Positions 24,042 to 34,427 of a DNA stretch of 64,000 nt are shown one piece after another. Below the pieces are notes generated by a model. That model was not told the DNA's origin. It saw nothing but the letters and a program-made list of their open reading frames with translations, and ran no database searches. Made by a program: the position numbers and the translations under genes. This DNA comes from Desmodesmus armatus. Its lineage: Eukaryota; Chlorophyta; Chlorophyceae; Sphaeropleales; Scenedesmaceae. The DNA is taken from assembly GCA_007449985.2 (NCBI GenBank), contig VIIQ02000836.1, positions 280,800 to 344,799 on the forward strand, given 5' to 3'. Numbering within the stretch: position 1 is the first letter of the stretch; each line of letters starts with the position of its first letter.

Positions 24042-24147
24042 CTTTGTGTGACGACACGTAACCAAAGCAACCTATCCTCCCATAATGTTTCGACTGATGC
24101 ACAATATTCCCTCAAAGTCAATAATCCATCGTTTTGTAATTGACCAA

Positions 24148-27100
24148 ATGGCTTGTCACATCACCATCATGCGTGCAGTGGCGCTCTCGTTGTTGCTGCT
24201 GCTGAGCGTCACGGCACCATCTGCAGCCACGAATTTAGCAAAATCACGCCGACAGCTCATGCAGGCAACGCCCAGACCGAACATCAGCAGCCCGGCGGAC
24301 GTGACGAACACGACTCATCCGCTGCTTGCTGTGCGGCTTGACATCGGCCCTCTCCGACAGTACTGGTGCGACTGCGTACTTGCCTTGTTGCCTGCAGCTT
24401 GCACCACCAGGCCAGAGCAACTTGTTTGCTGCAGATGGGCACCATGGCAGCCGGTGCAGTGTCAGGCAACATTCAGGCTCCAGCATTCAGGCTCCAAAGT
24501 GCAGCAAACATTTGGGCCGTTGCTTATGCGCTGCTGTGTGTTGTGCATTGTGTGCAGGCCTGAGCACCATGGATACTGTGAGTAGGGGGGGGCCTACGTG
24601 CATCACGGCAGGGACAGTTGCACATTATGCAGCCAAAGCAGCGCAGCCATGGAGTGAACATGATTACACATAGCTGCTGTCATAGTCAAGGCATTCAGCG
24701 CATGCTCTGCCATAGGCAACTCTCTGCCAACCTGATGCACTAGCTGACAGAGCTCTGTTCATGCATGGTGCAACTGTGTCGCAGGTGGGGAGATGAGCAT
24801 TCAGCAGGTGCGCTTGATTGACCAAAGGCTTCCTTGCTTCCAGCAGCGCTCGCATTCAGGCCCGCATGACACATCCAGGATGCATGTGTCACACCTAACA
24901 CCGAACAAAGTTGCCACAAAACCTTCCCACGGTACCGTTGGGCTTGCACCTGGCACCAGTGTGCCTCTGACGCACAGTAATCGTGCTGTTGGCCACAACT
25001 GCAGGCTGCTGCCTACCACGGCCACTGGGTGAGCCAGCGTGCGGCCAGGCGGCTGGCTGGTGGTGAGGTGCTGTTCAGCCAGTTCCACGGTAGGTGACGA
25101 ACTGTTGTGTTTTTGGCAAATAGCCCAGCTTTGTAGGTTCAATTTGCTAGCCAGCTTGAAACACTGGCCGCCAGCTGGCAATGCGTGATGCACAGCCCTG
25201 GTACTTGCTTACACACATCAGCCCAGGTGCAGCTCAAGAAATACGTCAGCACGGTGTCGCACCACCAACAGATTGGTTGAACAGGGCCCTCGCTTGTGCA
25301 CTCTGTACTATGCTTGATGTGCCAAGCAGTGCAGCTTGCAGTTTGTAGCGGCAAGTGTGGGGAAAAGCCGGTGTGTGCCAGCCTGATTTGAAGTCACTGC
25401 ACTGCCACACTGCGGTAGTTCCCAATGCAAGAGCAAAAGGTCTATAAGATGTCAGTCTCATTTTTAAACTGCATGCACTTTGTCTGCAGGTGAGAACATC
25501 CTCCCACTTGTCAGTGAGCAGCTAGGCTTCAACTTCACCCACTTCCGGCGCGTCCCTGTGGCTGATGGTGGGCTCCAGGAGTACCTGGTGTGGATGAAGG
25601 AGAACCTGGCAGCAGGACTGCCGGTCATCTTTGTGGCACGCCTCAAGAATGGAGAGACCCTGGTGGTGAGCATGTGCATCATGATCATGCCATGCTGTAC
25701 TTGTGCAACCTATGGTTTTATATGACAGCTGGCCTTCAGGATGCATTGCAAGTCGTGCCGACTGGGGGCCTTGACTGGTGCAGATGCTGCTGCTGTGCTG
25801 CAAACAACCTGTCCATGGATTTTATGCCCTGGCAATGCATATGCATGCCTGCACCTGTCTTGTGCCGGCTCCCTCCTACGCCTTCCTTGCTGGTACTTGC
25901 GCACCATGCTGACAACCCGCCCCTGCCAACACCCTGCTGTGCTGCCTGCATGATGGTGACCGCTTGCGTGTTGTGGGGCTCAGCCTGGGTCATATGACCA
26001 CATCATGGTGAGCTTTGCCCCTGGACCACGTTGGGGCCTCGTTGTTCCAACGTTGCAGGGCCAGTCCAAGTCTCACCCTTCCCTGCAGAATGGCCTTGTT
26101 TCACAAGCCACTCGTGTCAGTGGCCACCACAGCTGCAGCACAACAGCACGCTTGCCGCATTGACAACAACAGTGTTCAAGGGCAAAGGACACAATCAGTT
26201 GTCCTGATTCGAGACCTGCAGATCTGCAGGGCACCATAGGGACTTGCAAAATGTCGATGAACTGGCCAGCAGAGCCTTGGGGTGTTTGAATCAAGGACCC
26301 ATCAGTTGTATGTTTCTCATGTTGGTGTACATGCCGCCAGCATGCTCATGCATGTTGTGCTGCTGCCCTGCTGCTGCCACCCCCCATTTTCCCTGCTTGG
26401 CTGCAGCCTATGTACGGCTTCTCCTCCCATTCAATCAGCACTGTTGAGCCTACAGACGTGTTTGTGTGGACGTCTGGCAACCGCAACGAGATTGTGCGCT
26501 CCGTCTCCACACCTGGCTTCTTTGGATCGGGCCCCAAGAACTGCACGTTCAACCTCACTGAAGGTGGCTGCATCAACAGCAACGGTTTGACCCACAATTA
26601 CGGTGCGCTGCAGCAAAATCCCTGAATGCGATGAAGCATGCACCAAAACTACTCAATGAACTGACGGGACGCCCTTGGCATTGCCTTTTGCCCTTGACCA
26701 GCGGCACCACAGCATTATTAATCCTTGCCAACATCCACACAGCCATCATGGCGCGATGCAGCCACTGTGCCTTGAGCAGATTCAGCAGTGGGGCTACAAT
26801 GCGTCAAACCACTGCAACTGCAGCAACTTGGGGTTGAACCTGCACAGCAGCTATCAAATCCAAAACCTCACGCAGACACAGAGGCCACCACACCCACTGC
26901 CTCTGCTGCTGCTGCTTCGCTGCTGCCAATGCTGCCACCGCTGCCACCGCGGGCACGTGTTTCCAACAACAGGCATGGGCATTGCAGGGCTGTTTGACGA
27001 AAACAGGGTGTTCCTGCCGATGCAGCTGAACATCACCGACTGGGAGGACGGGACCGCAGGAGACAGGGAGCCCAGGGATGGAGACGTGCAGGGAGAGTAC

Positions 27101-27595
27101 ACACTCAACCTGACACGCGCCGGTAACTTCTCTGTTGGCGAGGTCTTCACTATCTACAAGTTTGTCATGGCTAGGGGTCGACATGTGGATGGCGTAATTA
27201 CGTCGGGGCGTGTTTTGAGTAATGTCACCAGTGCAAAGGCTGTGGATGAGTTGTGCACTGCGGCGGAAGATGCCTGTAGGAGCCACACCTTCCAGGTTGC
27301 TGTGGCTGGACCCCAAGTCGTGGCTGCAGCAGAGCAGTGGTTGGGGCACATCCGAGCCAATTCTGTTACCTTCTTTGTGGCAGTGAAGGCATCTGCTGTT
27401 GGCCTTGCTTCGGGGTCACTCGGGGTGACTCAGTTGCTAAATGCAAAGGTTGACTCAACCCTCAAGTTGAGTGAGCAACCAGTGTCCAGTGGCTGCACTG
27501 GCCGGAAGCCTCTGCCTGTAGTGTGTCTGCTGTTGTTGGCGTACATCAGTGCTCATGCAGGGCTGCTAGTGGCACCAGCTTTTTGGGTTGTGTGA
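24148..27595 (+). CDS. Secreted C39-like cysteine peptidase, copy 1
   Basis: Predicted extracellular papain-fold (peptidase C39-like) protein. Eight exons: 24148-24359, 24558-24577, 24785-24807, 25005-25089, 25490-25665, 25984-26007, 26407-26602, 26973-27595, all in phase, 452 residues. Residues 1-31 are a signal peptide (MRAVALSLLLLLSVTAPSAA). Exons 2-3 build YCGEMSIQQ, the expected catalytic cysteine site, continued by AAAYHGHWVSQ and GGEVLFSQFHG. Exon 5 has WMKENLAAGLPVIFVARL. The 24-bp exon 6 encodes PGSYDHIM, the expected catalytic His site. Exon 7 has TDVFVWTSGNRNE and several Cys, and exon 8 is a beta-rich domain from YGMGIAGLFDENRV to VTFFVAVK. The C-terminus continues past the point where copy 2 stops, into a hydrophobic tail (PVVCLLLLAYI). 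Substrate unknown. A possible TGTAA lies at 28381. Confidence 0.75.
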
Positions 27596-27696
27596 GTTGC
27601 CAGGCTGTAGTTGTGGTCACAGTGTGACAGTCACTGTCGGAAAGTTGGCATGTTGCCCATGCCATATGCATGTATGACTTTGTTGTGTACTTCCTG

Positions 27697-27730
27697 GGTC
27701 ACCCAGGGCCCCCTACGAGGGGAGGTGACC
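27697..27730. other. Conserved stem-loop downstream of peptidase copy 1
   Basis: GGTCACC and GGTGACC form 7-bp outer arms, with CCCCT and AGGGG as an inner stem around ACG. The same 34-nt structure occurs at 31956 after copy 2, with paired changes in the inner stem. Both lie in the putative 3' UTR, about 100 bp and 260 bp after the respective stops. Confidence 0.5.
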
Positions 27731-28456
27731 TTGTGCAAGATGCTGGCTTGCGGTTTGTTGATACTATGCGGTACATTGATACTATCAATATTGCAGTAGA
27801 TATGTACCGAGCCTTGTGCCCTGATGCCACAAGATCTCTGCCTATTTTGCGGTTTGCCAGTACTTCTTCGGGGCCTGCCGCTTGCTCTGGCAATGATGTC
27901 TATCGTCAACACTTGTTATATGGTTCATTATGTGCCGCAAGGCACTGCTGCTGTGCCCAAAGGCGTCACACCTGAGTGGATGGCAGGTGACATTGCTGGT
28001 TGTGCGCTGGCCTCACTGCTGCCACTTTCTGCTGCCACTTTCTGCCCAGGCTGGTTGGTACACAATCGTAGTGAACCAGTCTAACAGTCCTGAGGTTGAA
28101 TGGCATGCAAACATCAGCAGAACAGCTGCTGCATGAGCGTTGTGTAGTTTGGCTAGCATGCAGTGTGTGCCAGGGCGCTCTCGTCCTTGTACGCGGAACA
28201 ACAGATGCTTGGTACTGGCTGTGCTGTCTGAGTGTGCATGTGTGGTGTGCATGCATGGTGCCAGTGCAGATACAGGATGACAGGATGGTGAGCTGAGTTT
28301 CGACTCGAAGCTTTTGAGTGTTGCTTGTTGCATTGGCTGGGGTATCAGACCTTGCCAAGGTCTGCAGAGCTTGAGCTAGTTGTAACCGTGCGCCTTGATG
28401 GTTCTTTTTGGAGCATGCGTCTTGCATGGAACGTCAGCACGTCCGTGAACACGGCC

Positions 28457-28492
28457 GCTTCCGGAGTCAACGGTCGTCGGAAGCTGACGCGA
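28457..28492 (+). promoter_or_regulatory. Conserved proximal promoter inverted repeat, copy 2
   Basis: GCTTCCG (28457) and CGGAAGC (28478) flank a centre three bases shorter than in copy 1, followed by TGACGCGAC. The upstream block GCATGGAACGTCAGCA is also shared. Confidence 0.45.
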
Positions 28493-28608
28493 CTTTGTGC
28501 GTAGCGACACATGTAACTGTCGCAACTTACCTTCACATATTGTTTCGCCCCACGCACAATAAACGCTTTTCATTGATGTCAACAACTTGTCGTTCACCAA
28601 TCAACGCA

Positions 28609-31600
28609 ATGGCTTGTTACATCAGCAGCATGCGTGCAGTGGCGCTCGCTTTCTTGCTGCTGCTGAACGTCACGGCACCATCTACAGCGGCAAATGCAGC
28701 ACAAACACGTCGACAGCTCATGCAATCAACGTCAAGGCCGGAGATCAGCAGGCCGGCTGATACCACGGACACGACTCATCCGCTGCTTGATGTGCGGCTC
28801 GACATCGGCCCTCTCCGACAGTACTGTGCGACTGGATACTTGCCCTTTTGCCTGTAGCTTGCACTACCAGGCCAGAGCAGACTGTGGGCTGCATGACTTC
28901 ATTGCAGCTCGGGCAGTTTTGGCAATGTCAACTTACTGGCTCCAATGTGTGGCACCTGCTGGGCTGTTGCTTGTGCGATGTTGTGTGTTGTGCATTGTGT
29001 GCAGGCCTGAGCACCATGGATACTGTGAGTGGGCGGCTACTTGCATCACGGCAGACTCACGGCCGTGGCACATTCATGCGTGCCAAAGCAGGCACGCAAT
29101 GCATGGAGTGTACACGATCATGTAGCTGCTGCCATGATCAATACAGTTCAATGCGCATGCTTTGACCATGCATTCAACACACCTCTGTCAAAGGCCCTGT
29201 ACAGTTACGCTAACTGTACAGACATGTCTGCCGAAGCTGATGCATTAGCTGACTCATCTCATGCATGGTGGCAATGTGTTGCAGGTGGTGAGATGAGCAT
29301 TCAGCAGGTATGCTTCAATGACAACAGACTTCCTTGCTTACATCAGCGCTTACATTCAGAGTCGCATGACACGTCCATGATGCCAACATGATGCGTCATT
29401 TGAGTGACTGACTTGACAACATTGAGAAAAGCTGCCAAACACCTTGCCACGGTGGGCTTGCATTCGGCAGCACTGTGCCTTGCATACACACAGTGCTCGT
29501 GCTGTTGGCCACCCTGCAGGCTGCTGCCTACCATGGCCACTGGGTGAGTCAGCGCGCTGCCAGGTGGCTGGCCGGGGGTGAGGTGCTGTTCAGCCAGTTC
29601 CACGGTAGGTCAAAACCATTGTGTCCTTGACTACTGGCCTAGCCCTGTATGTCCAGTCTGCAACACTGGCACAGCTGCGTGATGCACAGCCCTGGTGCTT
29701 GATCACGTCATCACAGCCCAGCAGCCCAGTAGCAGCCCAAGGAATACGTCAGCGACGTGTGGCACATTCTAATAGGCCTATGCATAAGGTTCTGGATGCA
29801 CTCAGTTCATTTTTGAAGTTGCGCGATGAATGCATTCTGTGTGCAGGTGAGAACATCCTGCCACTTGTCAGTGAGCAGCTAGGCTTCAACTTCACCCACT
29901 TCCGGCGCGTCCCTGTGGCTGATGGTGGGCTCCAGGAGTACCTGGTGTGGATGAAGGAGAACCTGGCAGCAGGACTGCCGGTCATATTCGTGGCACGCCT
30001 CAAGAATGGGGAGACCCTGGTGGTGAGCACATGGGGCACGTACAATGCCACCTGTGAATGTTGTATGACAGCTGGCCATCAGCATGCATTGTACGTCATG
30101 CAAGGGCCTTGACTGATGCAGATGCTGCTACTTTGACAACTGTGACAGTTGTCATGACAACTGTGACAACTGTGACAGTTGTCATGACAACTGTGACAAT
30201 GCATGCCTGCACCTTTTCCGTGCCTGCCCCCTCCTACCCCTTCCTTGCTGGTGATTGCACACCATGCTGACATCCCGCCATGCCAACACCCTGCTGTGCT
30301 GTCTTCATGATGATGATGGCTTGCCTGTGGTGGGCTCAGCCTGGGGCATATGACCACATCATGGTGAGCATTGCCCTTGGACTAATTTATCAGAAGGCCT
30401 TGTATTTCCGAAATGCATTGAATGCAGGGCCAGTCCAGTTCATGCCCTTCCCTACCGCACGGCCCACAACAACAAGCTCGGCAACCCATTGCTGCAGGAC
30501 ATGCAGCACGCTTTGCCACTTTGTCCGCAGCCTGTGTAACAGCTGATGTGCATATCAACAGCATGCTCATGCATGTTGCAATCATTACATGGCTGCTGCT
30601 GCTGCTGCTTGCAACCGTCCTTCCTGGCTGCAGCCCATGTACGGCTTCACATCCCATTCAGTCAGCACATTTGAGCCCAATGACGTGTTTGTGTGGACGT
30701 CTGGCAACCGCAACAAGATTGTGCGCTCCGCCTCCACGCCTGGCTTCTTTGGGTCAGGGCCAAAGAACTGCGTCTTCACATTGACTGAAGGCGGCTGCAT
30801 CAACAGCAACAGCCAGACCCACAACTACGGTGCGCGCAGTGCAGCAAGGTCCATGAATGCATCAAATGGCTCATGATTGAATGCGTCAATGATTGTCAAT
30901 GCATTCAGAATGCAGGCACCATGAATACTCAAATAGCTGATGGGACGTGTCCTTGGCATTGCCTTGCACTTACACAGCGGCACTACCAAAGCATGTCTTC
31001 ATTCTACGCTGGCCTTGCCGGATATCTACACAGCCAGAATGGCGCGATGCAGCCACTAGCCATGACCAGATGTAGCAGTGGGGCTACAATCATTGTACAA
31101 GTTGTCAGCACCTGCAACTGCAACGCCCAGCAGAGCAGCTATCGCATCACAACCCCATGCAGAAAAAGAGGCTGCCACACCCACTGTTGCTGCTGCTGCT
31201 GCCACCGCTGCCACCACGGGCTTTATTTCACCAAAAAGGCATGGGCATTGCAGGGCTGTTTGACAAGAACAGGGTGTTCCTTCCCATGCAGCTGACCGTC
31301 ACAGGCTGGGAGGATGGGACGGCAGGAGACCAGGAGCCCAGGGATGGAGACGTGAAGGGAGGTTACAAACTCGACCTGAAACGGGCCGGCAACTTTGCTG
31401 TTGGCGAGGCCTTTACAATCTACAAGTTTGTCATGGCCAGGGATTGGCACGTAGACCATGTCATTACGTCAGGGCGTGTGCTGGGCAACATCGGCAGTGC
31501 AAAGGCTGTGGGTGAGCTATGCACTGCAGCGGCAGCACAAGATGAGGGTGCCTGCAGGAGCCACACCGTCCAGGTTGCTGTGGCTGGGCCTCAAGTTGTT

Positions 31601-31696
31601 GCTGCAGCAGAGCAGTGGCTTGGGCACATCCGAGCAAATTCTGTCACCTTCTTTGTGGCAGTGAAGGTTGACAGGCCCGCGCCTGCTTCGGGGTGA
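28609..31696 (+). CDS. Secreted C39-like cysteine peptidase, copy 2
   Basis: Tandem paralogue of the preceding gene with the same eight-exon plan: 28609-28820, 29005-29024, 29285-29307, 29520-29604, 29847-30022, 30340-30363, 30634-30829, 31239-31696. Exons 1-7 have identical lengths in both copies (212, 20, 23, 85, 176, 24, 196 bp) while introns have diverged, evidence that the exon model is right and that both copies have been under coding constraint. 397 residues: signal peptide (MRAVALAFLLLLNVTAPS), YCGEMSIQQ, GHWVSQRAARWLAGGEVLF, an exon 5 differing from copy 1 at few positions, PGAYDHIM, then the Cys-containing segment and the beta-rich domain ending VKVDRPAPASG and stop. It lacks the hydrophobic tail of copy 1, so is predicted freely secreted. 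Candidate TGTAA at 32889. The function is inferred from catalytic-motif spacing only. Confidence 0.75.
30133..30199. repeat. Near-palindromic TGACAACTGT repeat in intron 5 of copy 2
   Basis: Overlapping copies of TGACAACTGTGACAGTTGTC and its inverse fill 67 bp of the intron. The corresponding intron of copy 1 lacks it. Confidence 0.85.
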
Positions 31697-31955
31697 CTTA
31701 GTCGGTGAATGCAAGGGTCAAATCGAGCGAGCAACCAGTGACTGCCAATGTAGTACACTGGCTGGAAGCTCGGCCTGAAGTCTGCCTGCTGTTGTTTGAG
31801 CGCATCAGTTCTCATCCAGGGCTGCTAGTACGTCTACTACCAGCTGGTGGGCTTGTGTGAGTTGCCAGGCTGTAGTTGTGGTGAGAGTTACTGTCAGATT
31901 GTTGGCTTCTTGTTCATGCCATATGCATGTTTGATTTCGTTGTTTGCAACCCCTG

Positions 31956-31989
31956 GGTCACCCAGGGCCCCTTACAAGGGGAGGTGACC
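31956..31989. other. Conserved stem-loop downstream of peptidase copy 2
   Basis: Same 34-nt structure as at 27697: outer arms GGTCACC/GGTGACC, inner stem CCCCTT/AAGGGG around AC. Relative to copy 1 both sides of the inner stem have changed so that pairing is kept. Confidence 0.5.
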
Positions 31990-32967
31990 TTGCGCACATG
32001 CTGGCTTGCGATTTGTCAGTAGAATAAGATAGCACGATATGGACACCCCCCTTGTGCCCTCATGCCATAGAGAGTCTGCCTATTCTGCGGTTTGCCAGTA
32101 CTTCTTCTTGGCCTGCAGCTTGCTCTGCCTGTCAGGATGTCCCTCCTCAACACTTGTTATATCGTTCATTGTGTGCCGCAAGGCGCCTTGCACTGCTGTT
32201 GCGCCCGAAGGTGATGATGATGATTTGTGTTTCATCGGGGTCGAAGGTGCTATGCCTGCTGCTTGTGCTGCATGATGTTGCCAGGACAGTTGCTACACCT
32301 GCCTCTGGCAGGTTTGCTGGTATCATACCAGCATGATGGTGTCTTCCGTTGCAGTCTGGCAGTGAACGGCGTGCGCGCAGCATGGCCGTATCACACACAC
32401 ACTGTTACAACAGTCGCTCCAGGTCAACTCATCCTGCTGTTGTCCAGGCTGTTGTTAGAGGAGCGCTGCTAAGAAGAAGCGCTGCTGCTGCCAGCCAGAT
32501 AGCACTGTCTGCAGAGAGCCTGCCAGGCCACATGTTGTTGATGCCATGCATATGAAGACACTGTGACAGGCGGCTGGGATTCTGGGGCCCCCAGACCCGG
32601 GGTCGCCATGTAAGGAATTCTGCCTGCTGTGGTCAGGCCAAGACGCACACGACCTCCTGTGCTGCTTGTGGTTTGCTTGGCTCCTGCTGTCAACAGCTGG
32701 TGTGCATGCACACCAGGCTGGTGTGCATGATGTGGCCCTGACAACCACCAGTTGTTGTGCACTCATGTACTCAAGCGTTGGCCTGCAAACATGTGCCTGT
32801 GGTTTGTTGGGTTCCTTGGGTCTTGGGTCTGGAGTCGCCAAGGACCCACCTTGCATGCACTATGCTTTTGGCCTGGCCTGCATACAGTTGTAACAAGTTG
32901 CCTGCTGTCTTGCTATCTATGCAAAAGTGAAGGGACAAATGCAGAGCACTCAACCCATCGTACTATG
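31990..32967. other. Region after peptidase copy 2, no gene recognised
   Basis: The first part resembles the segment after copy 1 (for example TGCCTATTYTGCGGTTTGCCAGTACTTCTTC at about 32077 and 27838), marking the end of the ~4.4-kb duplicated unit. The remainder has no protein or RNA signature I recognise. Confidence 0.4.
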
Positions 32968-33290
32968 GCAAGCAAACTCTGACCGAGGTACATCTCCTAT
33001 CACACAAATGGGTGTGCTGAGGACGTTATGTTACAGTCAGACATTTGCTGAATAGGGCTCAGCTCAGAAACTCACAAACAGGGGGAGCCAGAAGGATGTA
33101 GGAATGGAGTGCACACAGCAGAGGAGGGGACATGCAGCGACGCAAGCAGAAAGACCATGGTGACATGCACAAGCAGCCTGGTGCAGAGTGTACGCACTGA
33201 ATAATGTTTTCAAGGTCGAGATTGTCTTTGAGTCAGTCAGCATGTGTCAAAACAGCTTGTGCGCGAAGAACTGCCTTCCCGATTTCGCGC
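32968..33290. repeat. Outer inverted-repeat arm, left (intact)
   Basis: 323 bp that recur in reverse complement at 41431-42248, where two extra segments split the copy. The left arm ends only three bases before the inner arm with the tRNA gene, so the two arms form one continuous unit here. Confidence 0.9.
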
Positions 33291-33293
33291 CCG

Positions 33294-33709
33294 AAGTGCT
33301 AAAACCTGCTCGAAACGCCCATTCATGGATAGCATTAAACCCTGTTTTTGCACCCACGCCCGCTTAGCTCAGTTGGATAGAGCGATGCCTTCCTAAGGCA
33401 TAGGTCGCAGGTTCGAGCCCTGCAGTGGGTGTTTTTGCCCCTTTGTCGGGTGGCATGCGGCTTCCCCTTTGCGGATGCCTCACTCTGTGCGGTACGCCAT
33501 GTCCTGCCCTGCCAATTCACCCAGCAGCATGGCGCAGCAATGCACACTTGCAGTGGTCCGGCCGGTGCGAGCGTCTGTGCCATGTGCTGGTCTTCCCGTT
33601 CCTAGGCTGGTGTTTGAACTCTCCTTTCTTCCAGTAGCAGCACCGGGCGCATGTGCCTTGCTTGCCATGTTGTTCGCTTGTTGGGATAGCTGGTCACTGC
33701 ATGCTGGGT
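33294..33709. repeat. Inner 416-bp inverted-repeat arm, left, with tRNA-Arg
   Basis: Matches 35397-35812 in reverse complement over exactly 416 bp with very few differences (one near 33354). It contains the tRNA-Arg gene and, at 33631-33709, a piece also found in the retroelement copy at 40534-40612. Confidence 0.92.
33358..33431 (+). tRNA. trnR-CCU: tRNA-Arg (anticodon CCT)
   Basis: Full 74-nt cloverleaf without intron. Acceptor stem GCCCGCT/AGTGGGT with two G-U pairs, D-arm GCTC/GAGC, anticodon stem ATGCC/GGCAT around TTCCTAA (anticodon CCT), variable AGGTC, T-arm GCAGG/CCTGC with TTCGAGC, discriminator G. A-box and B-box promoter sequences are intact, and a T5 run directly after the gene can serve as a Pol III terminator. 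Decodes AGG. Confidence 0.96.
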
Positions 33710-33716
33710 GTCGCGC

Positions 33717-34427
33717 AAAATGAGCGATATGCCAGATAAGCGCTGAGTGTGCAAGGGTGACAGTGACCTGTCCACGCCACGTTGATGTGCCAAGCAAAAG
33801 CACACACCATAGAGCAGAGGGGTTCCATTGTGTTAGTGATGGGCAAGAGCGCAGCCAGATTGTGGGAAAGCAAGCCCCACCAAGGCCAGGCATGCCCATG
33901 CTTAGCCGCAGCAGTAGCAGGGGTGATGTGCCAAGCAAAAGCACACACAATGGAGCAGTCATTGGGCAGGTTGAGCAGCACCTGTTTGCTGAAAGTGTCA
34001 GCAGTAGTGACTTGTGGTGGTGCACGTGATGCATGTGACCTTGGCAAAGTGCAAGGGGGTGATGGACGGTACCCCCAGTGGGCGTGTTGCATCCTATGAT
34101 TCAGCTGGAAGCACACTGAGTGTGCGTGATAAGCTGTTGAGGGTGGGGTTTTGTCCAAACGGCCCCCTTCTAGATCTGTACTGGTTGCGTCCATCCGTTG
34201 CCGGGTTCAGTTGCAGCGTAGCTGCTTGCGTAGCCCTTGTAACACCTTCTTCTTCTTCCTATGATTCAGCTGTGGCATCCCACTCTATGTGTGACCTGTG
34301 AGTAGCAAACTCCTCACACATGCTCAGCTTTGCTTTGCCTGTGTGTGATGTTTGGGGTGTGTGTGGACAGGTCACTGACACCCTCACACACTTAGCGCTT
34401 ATCTGGCATATCGCTCATCTTGCACGA
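33717..34427. mobile_element. Possible small element with ~60-bp terminal inverted repeats
   Basis: 33717-33778 and 34365-34427 are imperfect inverted copies (AGCGATATGCCAGATAAGCG against CGCTTATCTGGCATATCGCT). Inside are two direct copies of GATGTGCCAAGCAAAAGCAC (33784, 33923) and the retroelement insertion at 34092-34272. There is no transposase ORF. It may be a MITE-like element, or another by-product of the local inversion. Confidence 0.4.
34092..34272 (+). mobile_element. 5'-truncated LINE 3' end with 16-bp target-site duplication
   Basis: The direct repeat TCCTATGATTCAGCTG at 34092-34107 and 34257-34272 bounds a body that matches the A-type 3' ends at 37231-37376 (GAAGCACACTGAGTGTGCGT through CTTGTAACACC) and ends in a (CTT)n tail. 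This is the classic signature of target-primed reverse transcription. It is more diverged than the nested copies, so older. Confidence 0.8.

Noticed and set aside
28980..29040. Reading peptidase exon 2 as LSTMDT after QYC
   Set aside because: That splice choice leads to a stop at the next exon in both copies. Shifting the exon 1 donor to GTACTG gives PEHHGYCGEMSIQQ in phase in both copies.
24238..31700. CRISPR or bacterial gene cluster
   Set aside because: No regularly spaced short repeats; repeats here are tandem, inverted or transposon-derived, and genes have spliceosomal introns.
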